Positions 44,453 to 54,661 of a stretch of DNA of 64,000 nt are shown here, piece by piece. The DNA comes from Haladaptatus sp. DYF46 (GTDB taxonomy: Archaea; Halobacteriota; Halobacteria; Halobacteriales; Haladaptataceae). The position numbers were made by a program, and so were the translations under genes. The notes under the pieces were generated by a model. It was given only the letters and a program-made list of their open reading frames with translations. It searched no databases and had not been told where the DNA came from. The stretch covers positions 62,001-126,000 of the forward strand of contig NZ_JAJFAY010000008.1 in the NCBI RefSeq assembly GCF_021083305.1, in the 5' to 3' direction. Positions within the stretch are counted from its first letter, which is position 1, and each line of letters opens with the position of its first letter.

Positions 44453-46339
44453 ATGCGTCGTCGTCGCGCCGGGAGGACGCCCTCGGAGGCGGTCGTGTTC
44501 CGACTGATTACGAGTCTGCCTCGTCGCGTCTACGCGCAGGTTCGGGACGACCTCCGCGCGGATCCATACCTCGTGTACGTCCTCTTGCTGGCGGTCGTGC
44601 TTGCTGGCTTTTGGTTTTGGCACCGTGTTCCGAACTTTGCGACCCGTGACGAACGGTGGCGGGTCGTCGACGCTATGGAGACAATCGGCTTTCTTCTCAA
44701 GGACCCGAGCTACGAGTCGCTGAGCGAGGGCATCCTGTACTGGCGAACCTACGGGGCGACGATGTACCTGTATGGACTGGTCTGTCTCCCCGTATTCGTC
44801 TACGTGTTTCTCACCGGGCAGGCCGAGGTGTTCACTGCGACGACGCGCGCCTGGAGCGACGGGCTGTGGGTACACTGGCAGAGCATCCCTGGCTGGGTGT
44901 GGGCAGGAACGTTGTTGCTCTCGCGGCTCACGTGCGTCGTCTTCACTGTCGGTTGCGTCTACGTTACCTATCGCATCGGCACAGTGATGCAAAACCGCGC
45001 GACCGGGCGGCTGGCGGCGCTACTGTTGAGCCTTACGTGGGCACTCCTTGTGTCGGCTCACGAAGTCGGAGAGGACGTTCCGGCACTGTTCTTCCTGCTC
45101 GTCGCGATCTACTGTGCGCTGCAATACGTCGAGACGACACGAGCGAGCTGGTTCTTCGCTGGCAGTCTCGCCGGTGGGCTCGCCATTGCGTTCAAGCTCT
45201 CGGCAGGCGTGGCCGTCCCAATCCTCGGCGTCGCGTACCTCGCCTGTGGACGGCAACCCGATGTCGAGTGGCGTGACGCGCTGTTCAGACCGCAGCTGCT
45301 CGTTGTCGGTGGGGTGCTGGGTCTGCTCGCCGTTGTGGTGGGCTTTCCGAGTGTCCTCGTCGGCGGCTTCGAGGTACTGGCCGAACGGATCAGTCGGGGA
45401 GCATCGGCGAAGGGAGAGCCCCATGGCTGGATCGTTGCACCCACTTGGTGGTGGCTGCTCCGGAGTTCGCTCAACGGCGCCGGCCTTCCGCTGTTCATCG
45501 CGCTCCTTGCGAGCGTACCGGCGGGGCTGTGGCGACTGCGAGAGCGCTCGCGGGCGGCCGACGGGATCGCGTTCGCGCTGATTGGCGTTGCTGTTTACTT
45601 GTACGTGTATTCGGGGTGGTCATACATACGGATGCACCACCTACTGCCCGTCTTCGCGCTGTTGATTCTCGTGTTAGCACCCGTCGCGATCCGGTTGATC
45701 GAGCGCCGCCCGTCGGTCGGTCGGCCGCTCATCACACTGCTGGTAGTGACGAGCGCGCTGTACGCAGGGATCGGCGTCGCCGGATACGCCAACGCACCGC
45801 GAGACGAGGCAACGGCCTGGCTGGCGGCGAACGCCAACGAAAACGCAACCATCGAATCGTATGTGTCGGATCCGCAGGAAGCGGCCGTCCCCCATGGTGC
45901 GACCGTTTTCCAGCCGACTGACCGACAGATGACCATCGACGGCGAGACAGTGAACCCGAATTACGTTAAGTGGACGCGGGCGATGCCGGAGCGCTGTCCG
46001 ACCTACATCCAACTCGGCTATCATACCTCATTGCTCTACCTCGCTCCAGATAACCACAGCGCGCGCTCGGCGAGTCTCTCAAACGACGCGATGACAGAGT
46101 ACTACGGTACGTTGCTCGCCGAGAATGAGTACCCCTACGAGGTGGCAAAGACGTTCGGACCGGAACCGCGGTTCCTCCGAACCGACCAGCCCCGCGACCC
46201 CACCTGGAAACTCCTCCGCGTCGGGATTTATCCCCGGACTATCCAATACGGTGACCCTCAGGACTTCGGCGTCAATCAGTACACAGTGATCCTTGAACGG
46301 ACCGGGGCGTGTCAGCCGGAGGAAAACTCGCCGTTGTAG
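44453..46339 (+). CDS. GT39-like multi-span membrane glycosyltransferase, paralogue B
   Basis: 628 residues, markedly GC-rich. Same layout as paralogue A: DPYLVYVLLLAVVLAGFWFW, first loop HRVPNFATRDERWRVVDAME, HEVGEDVPALFFLLVAIYC, AFKLSAGVAVPILGVAYLA, and the C-terminal AMPERCPTYIQLGYHTSLLY and ERTGAC. A basic N-terminus (RRRRAG) precedes the first helix. Presumed transfer of a sugar from a polyprenyl-phosphate donor outside the cell. Different base composition from paralogue C suggests separate acquisition rather than very recent duplication. Confidence 0.8.
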   Translation: MRRRRAGRTPSEAVVFRLITSLPRRVYAQVRDDLRADPYLVYVLLLAVVLAGFWFWHRVPNFATRDERWRVVDAMETIGFLLKDPSYESLSEGILYWRTYGATMYLYGLVCLPVFVYVFLTGQAEVFTATTRAWSDGLWVHWQSIPGWVWAGTLLLSRLTCVVFTVGCVYVTYRIGTVMQNRATGRLAALLLSLTWALLVSAHEVGEDVPALFFLLVAIYCALQYVETTRASWFFAGSLAGGLAIAFKLSAGVAVPILGVAYLACGRQPDVEWRDALFRPQLLVVGGVLGLLAVVVGFPSVLVGGFEVLAERISRGASAKGEPHGWIVAPTWWWLLRSSLNGAGLPLFIALLASVPAGLWRLRERSRAADGIAFALIGVAVYLYVYSGWSYIRMHHLLPVFALLILVLAPVAIRLIERRPSVGRPLITLLVVTSALYAGIGVAGYANAPRDEATAWLAANANENATIESYVSDPQEAAVPHGATVFQPTDRQMTIDGETVNPNYVKWTRAMPERCPTYIQLGYHTSLLYLAPDNHSARSASLSNDAMTEYYGTLLAENEYPYEVAKTFGPEPRFLRTDQPRDPTWKLLRVGIYPRTIQYGDPQDFGVNQYTVILERTGACQPEENSPL

Positions 46340-46584
46340 CAACGATCAGTGAGTCGGGGCGTGTTCGTCGCGTTTAGAGTGTCCGAGTGAACACCCCCCT
46401 AAGATACAGATGTACTTTTGTGCGGTTGCCATATCGTACCACCCTATTAGCGTCTGTAACGGTACCCTAGGGTGCCTTTGTATGCATAATGGCGAACGGC
46501 GGTCGCTCGTAAACAGTGTGGGTATATGCGACCTAGGAGAACGGGTCCACTGGCTGTAACCGGTACTCGTCTATTGATTGCCAA

Positions 46585-47208
46585 TCATGAAGCAGTGGTT
46601 AATTTAGCAATTATTTCCCCGGCGAAAGCAACTATAGTGTTTATCGAGAAATCAACGTCGCTTTGGACCCGCTTTACTGATGCACGGAGTGCGCTTACGA
46701 CGAACACAACGAGAAAGGCCATCGTAGCCCGCTTATTTCGGTCTAACGAACATTGGAAACCCGTGAAATAGTGAAGGGACCAATAAAACCCTCAAAGATG
46801 AACGTTACGACAATCAACCCGGGTCGGCCACGTAAGAAATCGAACCACCCGTGATGACTCTAATAAGTGCGTCAATGAATTGGCTAAGAGTCATAGACAT
46901 TCACATGTATTGGCCGAGGATGACCACCAGAAGCGACCTAGAGATACCCGGGAGGAGCATCGCACTGACAGCGATCGCCCCAGATAAAGAACACAACGAA
47001 AAGGCCGCCACATTCAAGAAACTCTCCGATTCGGAGAGAAAAAAGATGAAACGAAGCAGACGATGGCGTCAGTCGCCTGAGGCACTGTGGTAATTTTTAG
47101 TTTTCGGAAGAAGATGATGGCTAAGGCAGCAATGAGACCGAAGAACTCAAAGAGTAGTGTCGGGTAGCTTTGGTTAAGGATGCGGACGATCCGTGTGGCG
47201 ATAATCAC
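46585..47208 (-). pseudogene. Decayed DUF368 (polyprenyl-phosphate translocase-like) gene
   Basis: Reading the minus strand in shifting frames gives DUF368 landmarks in order: NQSYPTLLFEFFGLIAALAI (47208 side), then GAIAVSAMLLPGISRSLLVV and ILGQYM (about 47017-46915), then LSQFIDALIRVITGG, then TMAFLVVFVVSALRASVKRV and IIAKLTTAS with stop at 46585-46587. The AMxLPGIS motif is the family signature. At least two frameshifts and stops break it. DUF368 proteins have been linked to recycling of undecaprenyl phosphate in bacteria, so this fits the glycan region. Confidence 0.75.
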
Positions 47209-47271
47209 GCGGTGACGAGGGTAGTTGCCAGCGAGAGGCCAAACCAGCCATGGTTTGAATCCATCCGAAGC

Positions 47272-48318
47272 TCACTCCATTGAGGCCGTAAAAAACTCCT
47301 GATAGCCGGTGGCGGCAAGCAGGGCGAGGAATGGAAGCGGATAGAGCCAGTACGCGCGATACGCACGCACGAACAGTGGCAGTGTCATCGAAACCGCGAG
47401 AAGTGCAGTAGTCATCACGGGCGCATTCGTCGAAAGTATGGGTCGCTCGGCGTCTCGTGTAGAAAACGCCAATTGAACGACAGTCACTGCGGGGACGATA
47501 ATAACGAGGTGGTTGAGGGCTTCGTGGTATAGTGCGTTCATCCACTGACTCGTGTCGCCGATGAGCGACGGGACGACAGAGTTTGTCGTGTACTTCTTCG
47601 CGGCCCCGAACGACCAGTAAATCGCGCCGTTAAACGAAGCCTCTCCCCATACCACGTAGACGAATGCGAACGTGATGGCAACGACGCCGAGTCCGGCAAA
47701 GGCAAACGATGCCAACCATTTGATGCCCGACTCGCGGTCGAGTTCGCGAAGTCGGTCGTACACGAGCGCCGGAATGGCGAACACTGCGTACTGAGAAAAC
47801 AGTCCCGCAACTGCGATACTCGCGCCGCGTGCCACCGGGTTGCTAACCGAAAGTGAGAGGATGATGCCCGCAATTGCGAACGAACGGACATTTATTACTG
47901 TTCCTCCAGCAACGGGTACGCTCATCAAGAACAGGAATCCCGCCATTAAGCCGACACGGGAGGCATCATGTTGTATGCAGATCCGCCAGAGGAGGATTGC
48001 GATGGCCGCATTCGCACATCCTACGAGAACAAAAAACACGAGTAGATAATGGCCGGTCGCGGCGACGGTGATGTTGAGCAGTTCGAATAACGGTGGCTTG
48101 TTGTCTATCGCTGGCCGAACATAAATGGGTTTTCCGGCAAGCACCGCCTCCGCAAGCGGACGCCAGCAACACTGCACGTCGACATGTGGGTCTCGTGCGC
48201 CCGACTGAATCCGCGCGTATCGATCCATCGTTTCGAAAACGGCAAGGTAAAGGAAGTATGGCGGAACGATGAATATGGAAGATTCGAGCGTCTCGCCTTT
48301 TGAGGAAAATTGGTACAT
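47272..48318 (-). CDS. Polytopic GT-C-like membrane protein
   Basis: 348 residues with about eight hydrophobic helices. After an N-terminal helix (SSIFIVPPYFLYLAVF) comes a loop with YARIQSGARDPHVDVQ and PIYVRPAIDNKPPLFELLNI, a D-N-K-P-P-L-F motif that resembles the first-loop end in mannosyltransferase-like GT39/GT83 proteins. Later, LLWRICIQHDASRVGLMAGF and SFAIAGIILSLS. Shorter than typical full enzymes; the C-terminal soluble domain is missing or never present. Probably a lipid-linked sugar transferase. The DUF368 relic lies just downstream. Confidence 0.7.
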   Translation of the reverse strand: MYQFSSKGETLESSIFIVPPYFLYLAVFETMDRYARIQSGARDPHVDVQCCWRPLAEAVLAGKPIYVRPAIDNKPPLFELLNITVAATGHYLLVFFVLVGCANAAIAILLWRICIQHDASRVGLMAGFLFLMSVPVAGGTVINVRSFAIAGIILSLSVSNPVARGASIAVAGLFSQYAVFAIPALVYDRLRELDRESGIKWLASFAFAGLGVVAITFAFVYVVWGEASFNGAIYWSFGAAKKYTTNSVVPSLIGDTSQWMNALYHEALNHLVIIVPAVTVVQLAFSTRDAERPILSTNAPVMTTALLAVSMTLPLFVRAYRAYWLYPLPFLALLAATGYQEFFTASME

Positions 48319-48731
48319 TAGGGTGAAAACAGGGTATTTCTGTTAGAGATATTTGTACTGTACATATAAGTGACTACCCCTGCGTCAGTACTTCTGTATG
48401 ATTGGATAAATACTTTTTTGCGTGTGCTTAACGATCGATTGTGTCGGATGCCGGAATACAGCTATCCCAATCAATTCGTGCTACAATGAGTCATGACAGC
48501 AGATGAAGCTCCGTTTCTAATGGATTCTGGAATCGTCCAAAAACTCATTCTAAAGATTAGAAAGGTAACCAGATAGAGCCCACGATCGACGATGAACATT
48601 CCGCCGTTGACGTAGTCGATTTTTCATTATCCAAAATATTTTGACTCTAATTCCAACTTAGCTTGAATGATATTAACAAGCTTGAGCAGGATGTAGTTGA
48701 TTTATATTGGTTAGTACCACATTCACTCTTG
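48319..48731. other. Intergenic, ~410 bp, no gene
   Basis: Divergent spacer between the GT-C-like gene and beta-helix paralogue 3. AT-rich; an in-frame upstream ATG at 48663 belongs to the longer version of the latter. Confidence 0.45.
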
Positions 48732-49364
48732 ATGGTCCCCTCGCGTTATCGATTAACGAGACGAAGAGTCGTTATTTTATTTCTACTTAGTATTGTGCTC
48801 AGCGTAGGAATTATCTTGGCTGTCCAGGACACTACTACCGGGAACGATTTGTCAATTAAACAGTCACAATCAGTAAAACATTGTCGTATGATCTCCAGCC
48901 CTGGAACATACCATATCACACAAGATATCCAAGGTGGGCAATTAGCAAAAAGTTGTATCACTATTAATGCAAGCCATGTCACTCTCAATGGAAGAGATCA
49001 TATCATTATTGGAAGAGGTGTGACTGATTCAACAGCGATTCTTATTCAAAACCGGATGGGAATCACAGATGTCTCAGTTAACTCGGTACGAATCAGGCGT
49101 TGGAATCGAGGAGTGCATATAGTGAATGCGTCCCAGGTGACTGTTCAGAATGTTGATGCCTGGCTGAACGCAGAGGGAGTTACTGTTTGGAACTCGTCCG
49201 AAATTAAAATTGTTGGTGGCCGACTTACCCGTAATTTAATCGGATTGGTAGTAGATGATTCATCATCTCAGATAGCTGTATCGAAAGCCCACATAGAACA
49301 AAACCAAATCAATGTGGACTGGGCTTACAATAGATCAGAAACTAAAACTACTTCAAATAGCTGA
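48732..49364 (+). CDS. Small membrane-anchored beta-helix protein, paralogue 3
   Basis: 210 residues from ATG 48732 (MVPSRYRLTRRR), chosen because paralogue 2 also starts with a short basic segment before the anchor helix (VVILFLLSIVLSVGIILAV). Then HCRMISSPGTYHITQDIQGG, HVTLNGRDHIIIGRGVTDST, VSVNSVRIRRWNRGVHIVN, VTVQNVDAWLNAEGVTVWNS and IKIVGGRLTRNLIGLVVDDS, nearly coil by coil like paralogue 2. Presumed surface carbohydrate-binding beta-helix. Convergent with the PhoD-like gene 20 bases downstream. Confidence 0.75.
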   Translation: MVPSRYRLTRRRVVILFLLSIVLSVGIILAVQDTTTGNDLSIKQSQSVKHCRMISSPGTYHITQDIQGGQLAKSCITINASHVTLNGRDHIIIGRGVTDSTAILIQNRMGITDVSVNSVRIRRWNRGVHIVNASQVTVQNVDAWLNAEGVTVWNSSEIKIVGGRLTRNLIGLVVDDSSSQIAVSKAHIEQNQINVDWAYNRSETKTTSNS

Positions 49365-49384
49365 AGAGATTGCAGGGAGACAGG

Positions 49385-51823
49385 TTAGTTCCCATTTGTT
49401 TCGTCAAACGCAAGGCGATACGGCCACCCCGGATATTGTGTGGCATCGTCTGCTGTTGGATTTTCGAACCAGGGCCAGCATTCAATAACGAACTTCTCAA
49501 CGTCGTGATCAGCTCTGACAATTCCATAGCCCTCGGGTCTCATCTCCCGATCATACAAATCCCCGCTGTTGTATTGGTCGAATTGCGCCTTCGAAATGTC
49601 CGGATTCTTGACTGCCAACATCCGGAACTTGTTTCCGAACGGATCGGTGAACTCGCCGGTATACGCCTGCTCAAGAACGGCAGCGGTTGCCTTGTTTGGC
49701 TCAAACCACCGGGGATAGACCGCGGCACCTGCCGGCCCGGTGAACTGAACAGGTCCATCGGTGAAGGTGGTGATCCCGTGGCGCACGAGTGAGGGGAGAT
49801 GTTGATCACCGGCTACAATGAGCGCGCCCGCGTCGCGAAGCAGTTTGATCGCTCGATCTCGCCCTTGCTTCGGCCAGCCATTCGTATCGTAGAATCCCTT
49901 CAATTCACCGTCTGGTGTCGTGCGAGCACTCGCGAAGATCGTTTGAGTCACGCAAATCCGAGGTAACCCATCGTCGCGGGTGGCCCATTGCGCTAAGAAT
50001 TTTGCTTGTCGATCACCGATAAGTTGCTTATCCTCCCAAAACCATCTGCTTTCACTCGGACCATCCTTGAATTTGCGGCCGGTAAGCAGCGCGAAATTTA
50101 CCCCACCATACGTGAATGAGCCATAATAGACGTTAATCCGGTTATTGATCGGGGTCAGATCATACGGATCGGGATTGTGACCACACTGGATGCGTTGAGC
50201 GAGGGTGACGAACTCGGGTGAATGTGTGTACCCTCCGTCGTGGCGATCCTCGTTCTTTGACACGGTGTCACCACCCGATCCCCAGAGATTTGGCTGATAG
50301 ACGTCGTGATCGTCGGACAAGATGATCGTCGGTGTATCACGCGTAAGGGTACGGAATGACCATACCCAGAGTAACCATCGGTAAAGAAAGTCGAGCTTGG
50401 GATTGTCGTCTTTCGGCTTTCTCGTTGGACTTTGTTCATAGAACTGATCGCCAACAAACAACAACAGATCAGGGTCATGAGAGCTGGCATGCTTCGTGAG
50501 TTCCGGATAGGGGAAGTATATGTTCGCCGGCGTGTACCTGCCTAGTACTGCCGTACCTGCAGCATTCATTGTAGGAGCGGACTCGTCGAGACGCCGCCCT
50601 GTCGCACTCGTGCAACTGAAGAGTGCAATCGTCGTTTCCTCACTCGCTTTGGGATCGGCAGGAATCGTCCCCTCATACTGCCATTCTGTTTCGGTCTCAT
50701 CCGTGTAGTTCACACGATACTCCCAGGATTGAGTCGTATCCCAATCCTCAACACGGAAGCACGACGTGTACCCTTCTGTGACCTTAGCATGCTCCGTGTG
50801 CCATGACTCGGAAATAGTGGAGTTATTTGTCGAACGATACTGAAGGCGAATCGTGTTGGGGGCTGATTTGCCAACCGGGAGGAGTTGGGTCGTGAGTTTC
50901 AGCAGGGACTTGCGCGTATCGATAGAAAAGAGCGTTCCCGCGATTGGACCGAATGTACGTTTGGGAAACGTAGCTATCTTGGCGCCGCTCGTCGTGAACT
51001 CCTTGAACCACCATCGAGGCCCATCTTGTTTTGGGAGTGGGGAAGATACGAGCGAGATGCCCCCAGTCAGTACGTCTTCAGAAATGTCATCACATCGTGC
51101 GGCTGCACGAAGGGTTCCGCTTTCTTTATCGATGGCTTTGAGAACGATGGTGAATGTCGCATCGCTTTGCGGTAAGATGTCAAGTAGAAGCCGGATTTCG
51201 TCATTGGATGTCGGGTCGGGAGCGGGACCCTCCTGCTTGGTTATCGGGAGCGTTTCGTATGCTATCGGCGTTCGTTCATTCGTGTGGTCTCTGAACCGGA
51301 CGTGCCCGTCGGTCTCGTACGTACAGAGCAAGCCACCTCCGACACCCGAGCTACGTTGAGTGAGAGCTGCGGCACGGTAATCAAGATCGGAGGTACCGGT
51401 ACCGAGAAGGAAACCTGATAATCCGTCGCCGTCATCGCTTCCGGAGATACCGGTCGTTACCCGGAGGTGGCCTGGTTTATTGCCGGGACTGATTTCGCGG
51501 GTAAGCGCAGCGACGGTTCGAAGTTCGTATCCCGCTTCACCACGGAGACACTCGATCCTGCCGTGGTTGTACCGCCAGTCCTGTAGGCGATTGCCCCAGA
51601 ATTCAGGGCCGAGCCAATGGCGACGGGTGTCTGGAGAGGTGGTAGTCCCGACCTCGGATGGGTCCTGCAAATGTGGGTCAAGTGAGACGTCTCCATTTCC
51701 AGAGAGGAAGCTACACCCTGGTAGGGAGACAGATGCACCGAGCGAGGTGGCGCCGACCATAAACAAGCGACGATCGATCCGAGAGGAATCCGAATCGCCC
51801 GCTACTGTAGGCTCCTTATCCAT
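49385..51823 (-). CDS. PhoD-like alkaline phosphatase lipoprotein
   Basis: 812 residues. Twin arginine at 18-19 (RIDRRLFMVG) and lipobox LPGC (C37) predict a lipid-anchored secreted enzyme. Residues ~60-290 are a beta-sandwich-like N-terminal part not in classical PhoD; the catalytic domain starts near 395 (IALFSCTSATGRR). Metal-site motifs: LLLFVGDQFYE (458-463), IILSDDHDVYQPN (504-510) and IVAGDQHLPSLVRHG (672-676). The family cleaves phosphodiesters or phosphomonoesters with metal ions. A decayed partial copy of this gene type lies at 57365-57690. It is longer than typical PhoD (about 500-550). Confidence 0.85.
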   Translation of the reverse strand: MDKEPTVAGDSDSSRIDRRLFMVGATSLGASVSLPGCSFLSGNGDVSLDPHLQDPSEVGTTTSPDTRRHWLGPEFWGNRLQDWRYNHGRIECLRGEAGYELRTVAALTREISPGNKPGHLRVTTGISGSDDGDGLSGFLLGTGTSDLDYRAAALTQRSSGVGGGLLCTYETDGHVRFRDHTNERTPIAYETLPITKQEGPAPDPTSNDEIRLLLDILPQSDATFTIVLKAIDKESGTLRAAARCDDISEDVLTGGISLVSSPLPKQDGPRWWFKEFTTSGAKIATFPKRTFGPIAGTLFSIDTRKSLLKLTTQLLPVGKSAPNTIRLQYRSTNNSTISESWHTEHAKVTEGYTSCFRVEDWDTTQSWEYRVNYTDETETEWQYEGTIPADPKASEETTIALFSCTSATGRRLDESAPTMNAAGTAVLGRYTPANIYFPYPELTKHASSHDPDLLLFVGDQFYEQSPTRKPKDDNPKLDFLYRWLLWVWSFRTLTRDTPTIILSDDHDVYQPNLWGSGGDTVSKNEDRHDGGYTHSPEFVTLAQRIQCGHNPDPYDLTPINNRINVYYGSFTYGGVNFALLTGRKFKDGPSESRWFWEDKQLIGDRQAKFLAQWATRDDGLPRICVTQTIFASARTTPDGELKGFYDTNGWPKQGRDRAIKLLRDAGALIVAGDQHLPSLVRHGITTFTDGPVQFTGPAGAAVYPRWFEPNKATAAVLEQAYTGEFTDPFGNKFRMLAVKNPDISKAQFDQYNSGDLYDREMRPEGYGIVRADHDVEKFVIECWPWFENPTADDATQYPGWPYRLAFDETNGN

Positions 51824-51985
51824 CTTGAATTGCTCAATAGGAAACCTCTATACAAAAATAAAAAAGTTCTTCGGTGAGTAACCAAACGAGACTGATTAAC
51901 TCTACTCAGTAGATGAGTCTTGCCCGACCAAGTGTCAGTTTGATCATGAACCTATCATCAATTTACCACCTTGATTTAGATCCAC

Positions 51986-53818
51986 TCATCGTGATACGTT
52001 GCATCCCCCAGTCCGCTTTAAAATCACGATATATTGATCAACTCCAAAGTCTTGCGGATCACCATACTGAATTGTTCGAGGGTAATGGCCAACTCTGAGA
52101 AGTTCCCACCATTGTGATCGCGGGATTTGTGTTTTGAGGAACCGAGGCTGTGGACCAAATGTGCGGGTAATGTTATAGGGATATTTATTTTCAGCTAGCA
52201 AATTTCGGTAATATCTTGCCAATCTGGGGTCTGAGAGCCGTCTTGCGTGCTCACTATGGTTATCTGAAGCGAGGTACAGTACTCCGGTGTTGTAGCTTAG
52301 TTCGATATACGTAGGACATCATTTTGGCATCAATAATATCCATCTAGTATAAGGTGGTGTCCGGTTTTTTCCGTTAATTTTCATTTCCCTATCATACGGC
52401 CAATTTACTGACATTCCATGTGGAATCGCCGCTTCTTGAGGGTCGCTCACATATATCTCAACAGTACTACTCTCGGAAGCATGTGATGCAAGCCAATTTG
52501 TAGCATGATCTCGTGGCTGGCTAGCATATCCAAGATCACCTACGCCAGCATACAACCCACTTGTTACAATCAAAAAAAGCAAGAGCGGTCGTGCAATCGA
52601 CGGATTACTATCATATAGCCGCATCAACATCACTGCGAGTATCAGAATGAGTAACGGGAAGGTTGGCAACAAATGGTGGGTACGAAGATATGCCCATCGA
52701 GAAAGCACGACGAGAACAGTTGTGATGCCTACTAACGATAAAATAATACCATCTGTTGCAAGAGATCGTTCTCGAAGTTGAGAAAGACTGGCAAGTGCAG
52801 CAGCTATCACCCCTATAAATAAGGGCAAGCCAAATCCATTCAAATATCCACGAAGTATCCACCACCAACTTGGTTTAGCTCGCCAGCCAAATGTTGATCC
52901 TTTATTCTTCGATTTTAACAGTACCCAATTTGTAAGCGTTTCGATTCCACCGACTAATACACTAGGATAGCCAACGTAGATCGTTACGAAGCCGAGGAAC
53001 GCACTAATGAGCAAGAGTTGAGGTCGCAGAAGTTCCGATCGAAGTGATGTTTCTGGCCTTCGTGCCCGAAGGAGATATGCGGCTCCGAGTAGCAGAATGC
53101 TAATACTTGCCGTGAGCTTGAAGGCGATAGCAATCCCCCCACAGACACATCCCAAATAAAATAGTTTCTGCTTTCCTATTTTAATGTATTGTAGAAAAAA
53201 GTAAAATACGAGCAAAAGAAAGAACAGTGCTGGAACGTCTTCTCCTGCTTCATGCGCGAGGACGATGAAACCCCAGGGAATAGTGAGTAAAATTGACGCT
53301 AACCGACCAGTTGCACGATCACGCATAGTTGTTCCGATCCGATACATGATATAAACGCAACCGACTGCAAGTAGAGCATTAACGAGGCGTGCAAGGAGTA
53401 TACTTGATGTCCAAACCCAGCGTGGTGTTTGGTTCCAGAGAATCAGCAGGTTATCCGACCTGAGATTTGGAATAGCTGAAAACACGTTCAGCTGTCCGGT
53501 AATGAACGCATATATGAAGACAGGAAGAAGAGCGAATCCAAATAAATAAAAAGTTGCACCAAATGATTTCCCATAGAGAATACCCTCTTGGAGAGATTTT
53601 ATACTGGGATCAGCAGCGACAAAGCCAACTGCTTCCATTGAGTCGATGATACGCCAACGTTCATCGCGAGTCGCAAAATTTGGAACACGATGCCATATCC
53701 AGAATCCAGCGAGTATGAATGAGAAGATAAGAATGTAGGAAAGAAATGGATCAGCCTTGAGATCGACTTTGACTTGTCGTTTTACCGGAGATACAGAATC
53801 AGAAATTACTCGTCGCAT
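51986..53818 (-). pseudogene. GT39-like paralogue C interrupted by one in-frame stop
   Basis: From ATG 53818 (MRRVISDSVSP) the frame matches paralogues A and B: DPFLSYILIFSFILAGFWIW, HRVPNFATRDERWRIIDSME, HEAGEDVPALFFLLLVFYF, AFKLTASISILLLGAAYLL. It stops at TGA 52319-52321, where A and B read MPKRCP and MPERCP: here it is MPK-stop-CP. The same frame then continues for 110 residues (CPTYIELSYNTGVLYLASDN, NKYPYNITRTFGPQPRFLK, KRTGGC) to a normal stop at 51986-51988. A CGA-to-TGA change explains it. The truncated 499-residue product keeps the membrane part but loses the C-terminal end. Confidence 0.88.
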
Positions 53819-54280
53819 ATCTCCTGTCGGGGGTCCTCTGACAAAAAATAGCGAATTTTCATCCAGAATTGGTTAGAAAAATGAAAAAATTTTATAATAG
53901 TCAAACTACTGTAAGTAGACGACAAGATTGCAGAGATTCATTCAGATATGAATTGCAAGCGCGCTATTATCCACCTCCTATTCTCGATATTAACTGTTTG
54001 ATTGGTAGTAAATATAGATAAAGTACACATATCTGATAAATTTGTGAGTGTCAGTGCCTGATTACAAGTGTTACGTATTATGACCTGCAATAGTAACAAT
54101 ATTCATCCGTCAGATATATTTTTCTTATTATTAATAGTAGACATAATGAGATAAGTGAAAGATCTTTCGGTTAGTACGGTTTTCATTGTACCTGCAATAA
54201 TGCTATGCATGAACTAAACAAAACACACTATTCCACTTCTGGAATGTTTCCGAATCGCTGTCTATTTATATTCTCGAATA
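53819..54280. other. AT-rich divergent spacer, ~460 bp
   Basis: Very AT-rich, no gene. It presumably carries promoters for GT39 paralogue C and the HTH gene; TATTTATATTCTCG (about 54263-54276) lies just before the HTH start at 54281. Confidence 0.45.
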
Positions 54281-54658
54281 ATGGGCCCATCTGTGAGTAA
54301 GGATTGGGAGGCAGACAATATCTTCGAAGTCTTGGGCAATGCCCAAGCAAGGCAGATACTTGTGCTCGCCGATTTAAAGCCAATGTCGGCACAAGAGCTC
54401 GCAGATCGGTGTGAAACATCACTTCCCACAATCTATAGACGCATTAATGAACTAGTGGATTATGATTTGCTACGTAAACAACCGCAAAACAAGGATGGAA
54501 CACAGTATCAAGTCTTTAAAACCGATCTTAAGAAAGTGTGCTTTGAGATTGAAAATGGAGGATTCGTTGTGGATGTCCAGATACGACAACAAATGGTTGA
54601 TCAATTCGAGGATTTCTGGCAAGATTTACAGGAATCCAATAAAAAGGAAGAGAGGTAA
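54281..54658 (+). CDS. ArsR/TrmB-like winged-helix regulator
   Basis: 125 residues. Winged helix at ~10-80: DNIFEVLGNAQARQILVLAD, MSAQELADRCETSLPTIYRR (recognition helix), INELVDYDLLRKQPQNKDG (wing). The C-terminus is a polar helix (VVDVQIRQQMVDQFEDFWQD). Haloarchaea often pair such a gene with a DUF7521 membrane gene directly downstream, as here (ATG three bases after the stop), suggesting joint action of a membrane sensor and a regulator. Signal and targets are unknown. Confidence 0.85.
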   Translation: MGPSVSKDWEADNIFEVLGNAQARQILVLADLKPMSAQELADRCETSLPTIYRRINELVDYDLLRKQPQNKDGTQYQVFKTDLKKVCFEIENGGFVVDVQIRQQMVDQFEDFWQDLQESNKKEER

Positions 54659-54661
54659 ATA

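Noticed and set aside
44656..45276. 206-codon frame on the plus strand
   Set aside because: Lies within GT39 paralogue B in another frame; Arg-rich product with no family features.
46526..47093. Plus-strand frames 46526-46771 and 46851-47093 as genes
   Set aside because: The minus strand of the same stretch carries DUF368 landmarks in order, so the plus frames are shadows of a relic.
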